A stretch of DNA of 64,000 nt from Saururus chinensis (taxonomy: Eukaryota; Streptophyta; Magnoliopsida; Piperales; Saururaceae), in the NCBI GenBank assembly GCA_035235625.1, contig CP141140.1:13908685-13972684 (forward strand), written 5' to 3'. The number at the start of each line of letters is the position of its first letter. Position 1 is the stretch's first letter. Made by a program: the position numbers and the translations under genes. The notes under the pieces are model-generated. The model was given only the letters and a program-made list of their open reading frames with translations. It ran no database searches and was not told the DNA's origin. Of this stretch, positions 31,501 to 43,465 are shown piece by piece.

Positions 31501-33772
31501 ACGCCATTTCTAACCATTATGATCGTCACTGTGTTTGGGAAGAAGTACTTCAGAATAAGCGCCTAAACAAGTACAATCACACAGCAATTGACGAGCAGTT
31601 TCAATTTTATCAATCTGATGGTCTGATCAAATTTAATGAGTCAGATGAGAGCTCTCCTCTTCCAAGCTGTATGTGCTTACATGAACATGATACTAAGTTT
31701 ACAACATCTTTACTTCTTTTCTGTTTGTCTTACTGACTTGTTGCGTCATGCTTTCCAGATGTACCAGAAGGATCTTTTATTGTGCGTGCTCATACGCCTA
31801 TGTCAAATCTGTTCACATGCCTTTGGTTTAATGAAGTTGATCGTTTTACCTCAAGGGATCAGCTGAGCTTTGGATATACCTTTTTAAAACTCAGGAGAAT
31901 GAATCCTCAGAAACCATTTTTTATTAACATGTTTAAGGTATAATAATCTACTTGTACTGTCTTTCTTTCTTTTTTGCTTGGTTATTTTTCTTATTTTTTG
32001 ATGTATTGAAGTTTGTATGGGCATCTTGTGAAATATAATTGTTTTTTTAATAGCAGAAACTAACTGTAACAACAACAGCAACACCAAATATATCATGAAT
32101 ATTGTTGATATCTGCACTGGCAACAAGAACAGAAAGTATTGCTAGTATTATTGCTATAACACTCTTAACAATGATTGTTTTACGAGAGAAAATGGCATAT
32201 AACTGAAGCTTATCTGGCAACCCCTAGTTTCCTAAAATAAAAAAAAAGTACTGTAATATATTATTTATTATTGCAATCCCAATGTTTTGGACACTGATAT
32301 TGATCTGGAACATGAAACGTTGAAGAAGTGGGTATTTTGATTTATAAGTGCACTTCCCCTGAAAAGCTGAAAATTGCTTTATGTCATCTATGGTGTAGGA
32401 GTGTACTATTGCTTTTCTTTGGCTACCTCAGATTCATTTAGGTCTATTAGTGCAGTAGGGTAAATCTTACGTATTATTGGTTGAGACTTGTGTTTTAGAT
32501 GAAGTTGGGTGCCTATGTCTGACTTGTTCCATCGTTTCAATACCATGAACATTAATACAGGATGGAATGCTGAATATGTTCAAACATTTGAAATTTAGGA
32601 GGTGCATGTATAATTTAGTGTTTTTATGTGATTTACCCAACATGGAATGCTCCAGGGTATAGATAATGGTTTATTTTATGAGAAGAGGAATTTGCCAGCA
32701 TTGTTTAGAATGGTAAAAGGCACAATCAAGTAAATTTTTTATCCAAAAGGCATGAAAATCTCAAGAATAGATCACTGAATGCTTTTTTATGCTGCATAGA
32801 TGAGGTGACTTGATTTTGGTTCATTGGTTTTCATTAGAGTTTAGTACATTATAAATTTAAGAGAGTTGTTAGCTTTGAAATATGTTAGGCCTGTTTTCAG
32901 CATCTTTTTTTTGCTGATAAATACTTTTCCACTATGTTGCTCCTCCTCTGTTGTATTAGCTCTATATATTCTCCTGCTAGGTGCAAATTTATGTATGTAA
33001 CATCAACCGTTGGTAGTGTTACTGACAGAATCTGATCTAATATTGTCTTGGTGGGCACTTATACCAACTTATCTGAAGATTATATAAATGATGTTTTCAG
33101 ATTAACCTGATGCTTGGTTGTTAATTTCAGTTACTGTTGTGATTGACTGTATTGCACTTATTAGTACCATGGATTTTTACAAGTGTTGATAATCCTGCAC
33201 CAGAATCTGTCCAACAAAACCTTACACGTGGTCTTGATTGGACAGGGAAAATTGGGTTTCACGTGGCAAAAGGGAGGTCTACTGTTCTCTGTACAATCAA
33301 AAGGAGGTGTAAGGTTTTGTTGGACAGATTCTGGTGTAGGAAAATCCCTGTCCAATTTTTTAATAAAGTCACTGTCAAATGCAGTTTTGAATACATTGAA
33401 ACGGAATGACTTGGGAAGAAAGTTTTCTGTTTGGTATTGCTTCTTTGATCCGCTTTCCTCAATTAGTTTTTCTTAGTATATTTTAGATGGTTTGCTGATG
33501 TGTTATATAAATGTTCCGTGTGCCTTGATTTGTGAGAAAAGAAAATGCGACAACAGTCTCTTAACAAGTGCAAGAACTTTCTTTTATTGCCAATAAAATG
33601 GCCAAATTTTTTTTGTTTTTTGTTTTTTGAAGAGTTAAAGTGGCGTGTTATACCTATGGATAGTAACTGATCCAATCGTTTTTTATATCTAAAACAGGAT
33701 TGTGAGAGGAGATCTTTAGCAAAGTTATTCCATCACAGAGTAGAAGGACCACCGCCACCCACTGGTACTTAA
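28530..33772 (+). CDS. DUF616 protein (PF04765), MUCI70/TOD1-like probable glycosyltransferase
   Basis: Seven exons: 28530-28701, 29273-29335, 29826-30181, 31047-31258, 31412-31668, 31759-31937 and 33698-33772 (TAA). All junctions are GT-AG and the frame closes, giving 437 aa, near the usual length of the short plant members. Residues 32-50 (CLFWIFILALLFLMHLSIF) follow a basic N-terminus, giving a type II anchor as in Golgi glycosyltransferases. The DUF616 domain is seen in VPCEIDLATSVDYLVEPKD, NQTVHCGFIQGPDGY, SCIFGGSD, CFVMFVDEST, GYLGLWRVVVVRNLPYMD, LFPSARYSIWVDSKLRLHSD and HYDRHCVWEE, and the protein ends FHHRVEGPPPPTGT. Relatives are linked to mucilage pectin and to turgor control in pollen tubes; the activity of this copy is inferred. 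ATG 28530 is the first in-frame start. Confidence 0.92.
33193..33341. mobile_element. MITE-like inverted repeat in intron 6 of the DUF616 gene
   Basis: Arms of 35 bp (33193-33227 and 33307-33341) are complementary with one mismatch; the left arm opens TCCTGCACCAGAATCTGTCC. A second inverted pair, ATTGGACAGGGA near 33238 and TCCCTGTCCAAT near 33345, extends the structure beyond the right arm. The transcript could fold into a long hairpin. No target duplication is clear. Confidence 0.7.
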
Positions 33773-34618
33773 TGAATTTGGAGAATTTGCAATTTGTAAA
33801 ATATTCACACTGCAGATTGAGCCCTCAAGATCCATCCTATTCTTTTGTGGACGGACTCGTAACTTCTTGTATAGAGCGTGTGCATGGGGCTCTCATTATT
33901 CATCAGCATGTTGATCTGATTTGGAATGTGAATTCTTGTGCAACCCTCTTAACAAAATCATATTTAGAGGTTCAGTTCTGTCAGGAATGCATGCCCTGAC
34001 AACGATCAATTGTCATATTTGATGTAATCTTTAGGTGAATAGAACAGTCAACTGTACAGATTAGTTGAATTGAATTTTTTTATTATTAAAATTCAGCTGA
34101 ATTGTATTATAATGTGTATGAATTCATCTTTTATATTGACAATGTTACCAAGAATCTGTGTTTGGCTATGGCCTAAGTCTATGCGTTTGGCAATTACAAT
34201 ATTAAGATCTCGTGAACCTAAGTAGTCCGAAATCAGCAGTTTGACTCCAGCTTTAGGAATTGCAAATTCTAGCTACCTGACATCTCTTTTCAAAAAAATT
34301 GCACTCATCTTTCTGCTTCTTGCTTGAGGTGTCATTTGCATATAATAATTAGGTATTAAAAGTGCAACCCATAATTTAATGGTCACAAAAAATTTGCGAT
34401 TCAGGTTGTTGGTATTCTGATGAGACTGTCTCCTGGCGGGATTCTGGGTTCAGTTGATTCTGCCAATGCTAGAGGATTTTTAGTTCGAGTTTAGGACTTC
34501 TACTAGCTCCTGTCTTTGTCCAAAGGCTGCGGTTTTCAAGATTATCCAACTCATTATGAACTTTTAATAATTTTTTAGATTAATAAGTTTCGGAGAAAAA
34601 TCAAATGCAATTCGTAGT
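33773..34618 (+). other. 3' flank of the DUF616 gene
   Basis: This non-coding sequence probably includes the 3' untranslated region. A frame at 33772-33999 overlaps the stop codon and has no family resemblance. I see nothing else. Confidence 0.4.
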
Positions 34619-35563
34619 ATCTATACTATTATTAAAGTGAAAATGGGGGTAGGAATTTTTACCAAATTTCATGAATTGCACTTGTGTTTAAGAGTTCACA
34701 TTGTGTTTGAGAATCCAAAAAATTCTTAAATTACAATAGCTATGTATCTCTAAATTTTATATGCAATTGCAAATCTAATAAAAGCCCTAATAACTATGTT
34801 TGCTTAGTTTAAGATTCTTAAAAGTTCAAAAATACATGTCACTACTTTTTATACATGAACTTAGTTAATAGTCCTAATATACTCAAATTTTATATAGAAA
34901 CCTAATTAAAAGTCCTAAATTAAATTCCTAAGAGTCCAAAGTTACTATCTTAGCAATCTCCAAGTTTTATATAGACTTTTAACTAAAAGTCTTCACTATG
35001 GTTGTATGTCTCTACTTAAGTTAGGTTAAATTCAAGTCCTATAAGAGAGCCCTTTAAGAGAGAGAGCACATTTGGGTTTCCAAACATCTTATAAACGAAA
35101 GGTAAGTAATTAAATGTCCTAATTGATTAAGAGAGAGGCTCCATATAAGTTTTTTCTATATCATTGGAAATTAAAGCTTAATGTTGAAAGCTTTTATACT
35201 CATGTTGTTAGAGAGTGGATCTTAATTGTTATTCAAGTTGACAATTATATTAGAGTTATTTTTTTTGTGGCTCACAATTAATATTATTTTTTTATAATTA
35301 TCAAGATTGTCATTTCCCTGTGCATATTATCAATATTTATTTCTTATTACATAAAAAAATATTGTATCACTTTGAGTGCTAATAAAGACAAAATATATAT
35401 CTATATTTATACTAAAATTCAAGTGAGAAAGGGGGTGAGATTTTTGTCATGCTTATATCTATATTGCTCTTCCAAATAAACTTTTAATTAACTTATAGTA
35501 TTTTGACTTTAAAACAACATAGTCTGCTGGATACACTAACAGAAAAGATTTGATCGTGGTCCT
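34619..35563. other. AT-rich region with Helitron-like 5' termini
   Basis: TCTATACTATTATTAAAG at about 34620, preceded by A, resembles plant Helitron 5' ends. A similar start, TCTATATTTATACTAAAATT, occurs at about 35399 and is followed by AAGGGGGTGAGATTTTT. Text close to that following 35399 recurs at about 41966-42020, on the other side of the copia element. No CTRR hairpin 3' end was identified. Confidence 0.3.
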
Positions 35564-35568
35564 AGGTG

Positions 35569-36219
35569 TGTTGGGGTTACTACAAAATTATTGTGCAGAT
35601 TGAATACAAAACACAATAAACATGAAAATCATCACACATAAATATATTATCAAATATATATATGCTTATAAATTAAAAATAAGAAAGTAGAGAAATTTAT
35701 GAACCAGGTTTGAGGCGCAATATACGCTGACCTTGAAACAGATACGCCGCCCTCTGTGCACAGGCGTTCCAGAGCATTCCATTCTTAAGATACAACGAAC
35801 CACACAGTCCGTCTAAAGGTGTACTTCCACTCAAACAAGCAGGATCTCAATCAGGGTAAACTCTACTGCTCAGTGTAGAACTCAGAAAACCAGAGTGAAT
35901 AGAGGGAGTAATTTTCAGGAATTTTCTCTCAAAAAATCAGAGAAAGGATCGATGAAAAAGAAGGAGAGCGCTCTGTTTTTCTTCTGTCAAAAATTACTAT
36001 TTATACTGTCGAAAATAATGATAAGCCCGCGTCGTAACCCAGAGCCGAAATGGCTCTCCTTATACCCGTTGCGTAAATCATCGTGATTGTTTTATTTTTC
36101 CGAAATCCGTTAGGCTGTTCGAACGGGGCAACACCCATTCGAACGGGGCGATCGAACGGGCGTCTGGGCGTTCGAACGGCTCAACTCCAACCTGCTTTTA
36201 TATCACGTCCAAACCAACA
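35569..36219 (-). repeat. Copia LTR (3' LTR of the minus-strand element)
   Basis: 651 bp, opening TGTTGGGGTTACTAC and closing CCAACA on the + strand. A G-rich tract lies just inside it on the coding strand (complement of CCCCACCATGACAAG, 36221-36235), as expected for the polypurine tract. It carries a striking cluster of CGAACGGGG words near 36120-36180. Confidence 0.93.
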
Positions 36220-36802
36220 ACCCCACCATGACAAGATATAAAACACGTCCATAAACACAAAATTTTATAAGACACAAAATGAAACACTGAGCAATAGTAC
36301 TCCAAGTTTTCGGCGATAGGTACCTTGCGGGTTTGAACCTACACCTAGTTTGGTAAGCCGCCACTCTCACAAGTTCGAAGTGAACTAAGTCTTAAACTTG
36401 AACCTTAAAGCAAGAGCTTTGACAAACCTAACACTTAGAATAACTCCCTTTTCGAGATCATTCGGGGTAGCGCTTTACGGCCATGTGCCTTGTATCTTTT
36501 CATGAGTTGCACGTTAGAGAACAACCCCTCATTCTCTTTAACTGCGGCCTCAGTAGCACTCATATAGGTGACAGTCTCCAAGGGTAATATGCATAACAAT
36601 ACCCTGCTATATAAGCCTTCACTGCATTAAGACTTTCGTCAACTTGTTCCATATGCATTAAGAGCACTCTCATCATAACACAGGAATGAGCATACTAATT
36701 TTAATAGTGCTCTCTCCAAGTCACGCATCAGCTTATTTTTGCCCATTGAATCTTCGTAGTGGGATCTCCACATGGAGAGATTGGGTTGCTACTAACGATG
36801 AC

Positions 36803-37200
36803 TTAATCATAGGCTTTCAGCCCCATTCCCCTAGATGAGTTAAGGATTTGCCCTGCTGACAACCCTTTTGTAAACGAATCAGCCAAATTCTCCACTGATC
36901 GTATAAAACTTAAGGTAATGACTCCTAAAGTAGTCAACTTGCGCAAAATTTTATACCTTAGTTCAATGTGCCTAGAGGACCTCTTATTATGATTCTTACT
37001 CTTAACCTTATCAAGTGCTGATTGGCTATCACAGTGAATCAATATTTCAGGAATTGGCTTATTCAATTAGGGTATATCTATTAAAAGATCCCTAAGTCAT
37101 TCCCTAATTCCACCAGTTTTATCAAGAGCTACCAACTCTGCATCCATGGTAGACCTTCTTATCACTGTTTGTTTAGAAGATTTTCATACAACCACCCCAC
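36803..37200 (-). pseudogene. Copia RNase H, C-terminal part
   Basis: On the minus strand it reads CDSQSALDKVKSKNHNKRSS, then HIELRYKILRKL and FIRSVENLADSFTKGLS, the usual end of copia RNase H (DN.SA, KHI..R.H, N.AD.FTK). A stop and frame disturbance near 37067-37190 separate it from the upstream part (GYSDANWISDSDETKATSGY). Confidence 0.88.
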
Positions 37201-38512
37201 CACATAGCGTAAACACATAACCACTAGTAGCCTTGGTTTCATCAGAATCTGATATCCAATTTGCATCACTGTATCCTTCTAATACAGCAAGAAACCTTGA
37301 ATAATGTAAACTGAGGTTTACACTTCCCTTCAGATATCTGAAAACTCTCTTAATGGCAGTCCAATGAGATTCATTAGGGATCTTAATATATCTACTCAGT
37401 CTTCCCACAACATAGGATATATCTGGTCTACTGCAGTTAGCCAGATAACTTAAACTTCCTATTAGCTGTGAATATCTAAGTTGTGATACACTTTCCCCAC
37501 AATTTTTCTTAAGTCTTACACTTGCATCATATAGCGTATTGACAGGTTTTCTATCGAAGTATCCATACTTCTTTAGAATTTTCTCCACATAGTGTGATTG
37601 ACTCACAACTATTCCTTGAGAAGTCTTATCAATCTTCAAGCCCAGTATAACCTTTGTAAGACCCAAATCTTTCATATCAAAATTCTCATTAAGGAAGCCC
37701 TTAACCTTATTAATATAATCCACATTATCACCAAACAGTAATATATCATTCACATACAAGCATAACATTACATAAGAGTGATCAAAAGACTTCCAATACA
37801 AGCATTTATCAGAAGTGTAAACAACAAAGTTATGAGAAAGAAGAACATTATCAAACTTTTGATGCCATTGTTTAAGAGTCTGTTTTAAACCATAGAGAGA
37901 TTTTACTAATTTACATACTTTCCTTTCTTAACCAGGAACTACAAAACCTTCAGGCTGCTCCATATAAATTTCCTCCTCTAATTCACCATTTAAAAATGTT
38001 GTTTTGACATTCATTTGATAAATTTCAAGGTTATAATGAGCTGCTAATGCAAGAAACACTCGAATTGTAGTTATCATGGACATAGGAGAATATGTGTCAA
38101 AGAAATCTTGACCTTCCTTTTTACTATATCCTTTAGCCACTAGTTTAACTTTATACTTTTCAATGGATCCATCAGGATAATATTTTCTTTTGAATATCCA
38201 TTTGCATCCAATTGGTTTATACCCTGAAGGTAGATTCATTAGAACCCACGTCCCATGTGCAAGTATTGAATCCATCTCACTCTGTACCGCTTCCTTCCAT
38301 AAAGGAGCTTCACTAGACGACATAGCTTCATTAAAAATCAAAGGATCCTCATTCCCTACCATGAAAGTATAGAAATCATCCCCAAAATTCTTCTCTATCC
38401 TAGTTCTTTTAGATCTCCTAACATCCACATTAGTTCCCAAATCTTCCATTCTAGAAGTTGAAGAGGATGTAACATCTTCTTTATGCACTACAGCCTTATT
38501 CTTTTCCTTCAA
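37184..38512 (-). pseudogene. Copia reverse transcriptase and RNase H start
   Basis: Minus strand: WKEAVQSEMDSILAHGTWVL, KPIGCKWIFKRKYYPDGSIE, KVKLVAKGYSKKEGQDFFDT, NVKTTFLNGELEEEIYMEQP, a stop near 37928, SLYGLKQ, then LCLYVNDILLFG, where the YVDD catalytic box has become YVND. It continues with VILGLKI, RYSQLIGSLSYLANCSRPDI and the RNase H start YSDANWISDSDETKATSGY. Replacement of a catalytic aspartate and the internal stops make it inactive. Confidence 0.92.
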
Positions 38513-38575
38513 AGGAAATACATTCTCAAAGAATGTTGCATCATCAAACTCCTTAATAGTATTCGGAGCATAATC

Positions 38576-39340
38576 CTACCGATCAGACCTAATTACTAAA
38601 AACCGATAAGCTCTGTTATTTTGTGCATAACCAATGAACATTGCATCATAAGTTTTAGAACCTAGTTTGTCCATCTTCACATTTGGAATTTTAACTTTAG
38701 CAAGACATCCCCAAACCTTAATGAACTTTAAACTTGGTTTTCTTCCTTTCATTAATTCATAAGGGGTTACAATTTGTCCTTTATGAGGCACACTGTTTAA
38801 GATTATACATACTGAAATAATTACTTCTCCCCATAGATTTTTAGGTAAACCCGAAGATGAAAGCATATAATTTATCATATCTATAAAGGTTCTATTCTTT
38901 CTTTCAGCCACACCATTAGATTGAGGAGAGTAAGGGGCTATGGTTTCATGTATTATTCCTTGATCTTCACAAAATTTACAAAATTCAAGAGAACAATACT
39001 CCCCACCACGATCAGACCTTAGTCTCTTGATCCGCCTCTCAGTTTGATTCTCAACCTCTATCTTATAAACCTTACTTCTCAAAAGCCTCATCTTTAGAGT
39101 TAAGTAAATATACATGACAATATTTTGAGTAATCATCAATAAAAGTAATAAAATATCTCATACCACCCCTAGTCAATAATCCATTCAACTCATAAATATC
39201 ATAGTGAATTAAATCAAGCAAGCATGTAGATCTATCAATAGATTTATATGGTTTCCTAGGTTGTTTTGCTTAAACACAAACTTCACATTTATCAAGAGAT
39301 TCAACATGCAATTTAGGAATCAAATCAAGATTCATCATTC
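38576..39340 (-). pseudogene. Copia integrase
   Basis: On the minus strand the integrase core is clear: LRSDRGGEYCS, IIHETIAPYSPQSNGVAERK, NYMLSSSGLPKNLWGE, TPYELMKGRKPSLKFIKVWG. The upstream zinc-binding part (39150-39340) is readable only in pieces with stops, including a Cys pair near 39285 and YITFIDDYSKY-like text near 39130-39160. The last coding block ends with a stop at 38574-38576. Confidence 0.88.
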
Positions 39341-39380
39341 TCTTTATAATTTAAAAATTCACATGACGTAGCCTCGTATG

Positions 39381-39860
39381 TTACATATCAAAAGAATCAA
39401 CATGACAAATTAAAGAGTCATCTACTTGAAATAAAGAGTTATTACAAGAAACCAAATTTAATTTAAAGAGACCACTACACACATAGCCTTTACCAACAAA
39501 AGTACTATGTCTAGTTACTACAACTTTATTTGACTCAAACATTAATTTATATCCTTCACTACTAAGAAGCACTCCACTAACAAGGTTCTTCCTCACACTT
39601 TGCACATGCAACACATTATGGAGAGTTGATGTGTTCCCCGATGTAAACTGGATGTCCACACTTCCAACTCCATGAACTCTAGCCACAGAGGAGTTCCCCA
39701 TCGTCACTGTCCTATCCTTTACTTCCTGATAGAAAGAAAAAGAAGAAACATCAACACCAATGTGAACAGTTGCTCCTGTATCAACCCACCAATCAGTAGG
39801 TTCACATGCTAAGTTAATTTCAGAATTAGTTATTACTAACCTGTCATCTGAAATAACCAC
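39381..39860 (-). pseudogene. Copia protease region
   Basis: The minus strand shows WWVDTGATVHI, the aspartic protease box (DTGA) of copia elements, followed by TVTMGNSSVARVHGVGSVDI and LHNVLHVQSVRKNLVSG, the standard continuation. It is open through 160 codons and ends at a TGA before the integrase. Confidence 0.88.
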
Positions 39861-39949
39861 ATTAGCCTAAGCAGAAGATGCAACCCCACCATGACTCTCG
39901 TCTTGGCCTTTCTTCTCCTTGCACTTGTTTGCAAAATGTCTAGGTTTCC

Positions 39950-40745
39950 CACAGACCTAGCAAACTTTCACCTTCTTGTCCTTTCGGATATTTGAACCAG
40001 GTTTGAGAGACTGATTTTTAGACTTTTTGTTCTTCTTCTTGTTACCAAAAAACTTGGGTTTCCCTTCCACAACATTAGCTTGAGCACTCTCATTGACCAC
40101 AGAAGAAGTACCTTGCAAGACTTTCATCTTACCCCTATGCTTCTCTTCAATTTGAATGACCACTATCAAGTCATCAACAGACATGGCGTCCCTCTTGTGC
40201 TTCAAGGTAATTTGGAAATCCTGCCATGAGGGTGGTAGTTTGTCAATAAGAGCAGGAACTTGGAGCCTCTCGTCAACGGGAATTCCTTTCCCAATGATCT
40301 TAGCTACCAAATTCTGTATTTCAACTACCTGGTCTCTAACAGATTTGTTATCAACCATCTTATAGTCAAAATATTCTCCCACAACATACTTTTCTTCCCC
40401 TTCATGCTCTTTTCCAAATTTTTTATCTAGGGTACCCCATAATTCTTTAGCAGTTTTAGTGTTCATATGCAAATCATACAGTTCATTGCTCAAAACACTA
40501 AGAATTTGACCATGGCATAGTTCATCATCTTGTTTGAATTTCTCATTTTCCTGAGTCTTATCAATTCCAATTTCAGATGAGCTAGCCGTCTTGTCAGATT
40601 CAGAAGAAATAGTCTTATTAGCAATAGTTTCAGAAACCACATAAAATATGTTTAATTGCGTCAGCCAAAACTTCATTTTGGTCTGCCATCTGACGAAATT
40701 TTTCCCATCAAACTTTTCAGGTTTTAATGATTTGTCAACACCCAT
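39950..40745 (-). pseudogene. Copia gag
   Basis: The first ATG is at 40745 on the minus strand (MGVDKSLKPEKFDGKNFVRW). The copia gag core follows, with LNIFYVVSE, ELWGTLDKKFG and LIDKLPPSWQDFQ. The zinc knuckle reads C-stop-VCGKPRHFANKC, with the nonsense codon at about 39957 between the first two cysteines. Only about 45 bases separate the 5' LTR from this start, and no typical tRNA-Met primer-binding site is seen, so the leader may be damaged. Confidence 0.88.
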
Positions 40746-40789
40746 TGCAGTATTCAATCAACACAATCAAATGCTATCTGTTTCAAGAT

Positions 40790-41439
40790 TGTGGGTTACT
40801 ACAAAATTATCGTGCAGATTGAATACAAAATACAATAAACATGCAAATCATCACACATAAATATATTATCAAATATATATATGCCTACAAATTAAAAACC
40901 AGAAAGTAGAGAAATTTATGAACCAGGTTCGAGGCGCGATACACACTGACCTTGAAATAGATACGCCACCCTCTGTGCACAGGCGTTCCAGAGCATTCCA
41001 TTCCTAAGATACAACGAACCACACAGCCCGTCTGAAGGTGCACTTCCACTCAAACAGGCAAGATCTCAATCGGGGTAGACTCTACTGCTCAGTGTAGAAC
41101 TCAGAAAACCAGAGTGAATAGAGGGAGTAATTTTCAGGAATTTTCTCTCAAAAAATCAGAGAATGGATCGATGAAAAAGGAGGAGAGCGCTCTGTTTTTC
41201 TTTTGTCAAAAGTTAATGTTCATCCCGTCGAAAATAATGATAAGTCTGCATCGTAACCCGGAGCTAAAATGGCTCTTCCTTATACCCATCGCGTAAATCA
41301 TCGCGACTATTTTATTTTTCCAAAATCCGTTAGGCCATTCGAACGGGGCAACACCCATTCGAACGGGGCGATCAAACGGGCGTCTGGGCGTTCGAATGGC
41401 TCAACTCCAGCCTGCTTTTATATCACGTCAAAACCAACA
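40790..41439 (-). repeat. Copia LTR (5' LTR of the minus-strand element)
   Basis: It aligns along its length with the LTR at 35569-36219, with about 48 mismatches, mostly transitions, and a one-base indel. Its inner boundary is degraded: ATTGTGGGTTACTAC stands where the partner has TGTTGGGGTTACTAC. Confidence 0.9.
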
Positions 41440-41444
41440 AGGTG

Positions 41445-43457
41445 AAGTCTAGCTGGCTATTCAGTGAAATTGCTTACATGAGATATGATTTAAAAGATAA
41501 TCTAATGGCATATACTAGGGGAAGGTGATAGGAGGATTTATCAAGGGGGCAATAAGTGAAAGTCCTTCTACACATGAAATTTTATCAGTAATGGAAAATA
41601 TCAACAGATGAGAGTGAGGCTGATAGGTAAAGAGAAAGGGGGAGTCGTGATTTGCAAGGGCTCTTTTTGATTGGCTAAGAAGAAACAGAAAGGGATTATA
41701 GTTCGTGAACGAGGAAGTATTTCAGTTTAATCCGGTAGCAAAGAAAGCCAATGCCACGAAAAAGCACAGAACAACCAACATGGGACCAGAAGAAAAACAA
41801 GCCAGCAAATAGCAAAGAAAAAAAAGAAGAGAAGATCACGATGGATGGAGTTTGTTTTAAGCTGAACCAATCCAGAGAGAAAGGGATGCTCAACAGAATA
41901 TATGAGGCATATATGGGCATATCTTGTGTATCTAAATCTATATAAATATTTATATCAGACGGAGATTTTTGTTATATTATGCTTATATTGCCCTTCCAAA
42001 ACAACTCTTTAATTAATTTATACGAAGCCTGCTCCCTCTCCAAGACGACAAGGAGGACAACTCCACTTTCATCTTTTGTTGGTGGAGATTTGCCCTTGGC
42101 CCCTTGATTCATTGATGAAGCCGGTGCTCTCAAGGTTGCTAGTGTGTTGAATCTCAGCCCTCTCATCAGGCTACTCCAGGTGCTGGATGACCTCCGCCAT
42201 AAGCTACTTAGCTACCGCCCCGATGACTTCTAGCTTCTCATGGGATGAATCAAGGACTTTGATATGCCCCTCGGTCATCACCATTTTCTTGCTCGAGTTC
42301 ACTCGTCAACCTCATGTACAATGTCTTGTTGTTCGGGCATAACCCCAAAACCAGATCGGTGGTGGTACAATCCATTTTGCTGGCCCGGATTTTGCCTTAT
42401 GAGATCGGTTTCCTGATAAAATTTCTTCGAATTTGTGGACTATTGTTTCCGGTTTCAAAAAGACCTAACTTTAAGTGAAGCAGAACATTAAACATTGGGT
42501 GGAAATCCTGAATTCCTTTGAATCTGAAAATTAGGGTGTCTGTGTGAAGTTTCTGACATGGGTGACTCAATCTCAATCATTGCCTCAAAAAGGAGTTCAT
42601 AATACCTCCATCATATATCACCAAAACCTCCAAGAGATGGAACTCAAAGAAAGGTGACTCAATCTCAATCATTGCCTAAAATAGGAGTTCATAATACCTC
42701 CATTATATATCATCAAAACCTCCTTGTGATCCCAAGAGATGGAACTCAAAGAAAGGATTTGATTCTACTTGAATTTTCTTCTCAACTTATGGTATCATGT
42801 TCAAGTTTGAATTTAACGATGAAAAAGCTTGATCTCAATTTTGCTGAAGTCATCACATATCATGTCAACAAATATAACTAAAACAATAACTAAGACTGGC
42901 TAAAATGAACATACACATCATTGCTGGCAATTTTATGTTAATTAATCATCTAGAGCATAAATGTTATCTTAATTAAAATTAGGCGAACTTTTCAATCTTG
43001 AGCTTGCTTTGTATATGCGTAGAAACCCAAAATCAAAGGTTGAAGACTCGCATGAATGATTATAAAATCTATTTACTTCATTGGGTGGGCATATGATAAG
43101 ATTTATCATGGAATGATCTAGAATTGGTCCTTGTGGCTTTGTCAATTCATAAAGAATGATTAGTATTATACTACTAATTAGAATCCTAAACCCTACAATA
43201 TTGATCCAAATGGGGGAAGCCAAACCGGTATAGCCTCCACTTAGTTTTTGTTATAATGTTTTGCTTTTAAATACAACTCATCAAATATTTATTTTTTGCC
43301 CCATATCAGGAATAAACTAAGGTAGAAACTAAGAGTGAATAGAAGAAAGAAGACTGCTCTTGTGTGGCTCATGACATAGTCTTGGTTAGCAGATGTTAAA
43401 GAAGTTGAAAAAGACATAAATAAAAACAAAGTAACCATAAAGTGCATACATCTCATG
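41445..43457. other. Intergenic region with a 92-bp tandem duplication
   Basis: No gene is supported. The segment 41966-42020 resembles 35440-35510 beyond the copia element. The stretch 42030-42400 is GC-richer but full of stops. At 42561-42652 and 42653-42756 a unit of about 92 bp beginning GGTGACTCAATCTCAATCAT is repeated in tandem; the second copy has about 12 extra bases. Confidence 0.4.
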
Positions 43458-43465
43458 TCTATACC

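Larger units (their letters stand above)
35569..41439 (-). mobile_element. Complete but inactive Ty1/copia retrotransposon
   Basis: The element is 5,871 bp and is bounded by LTRs with TGTTGG...CCAACA ends and a perfect 5-bp target duplication AGGTG (35564-35568 and 41440-41444). Read on the minus strand, the order is LTR, gag, protease, integrase, reverse transcriptase, RNase H, LTR. Integrase before reverse transcriptase defines the copia superfamily. Coding regions are broken by several stops, and the reverse transcriptase catalytic box is altered. By hand count the two LTRs differ at about 48 of 650 positions, so insertion was not recent. Confidence 0.95.
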
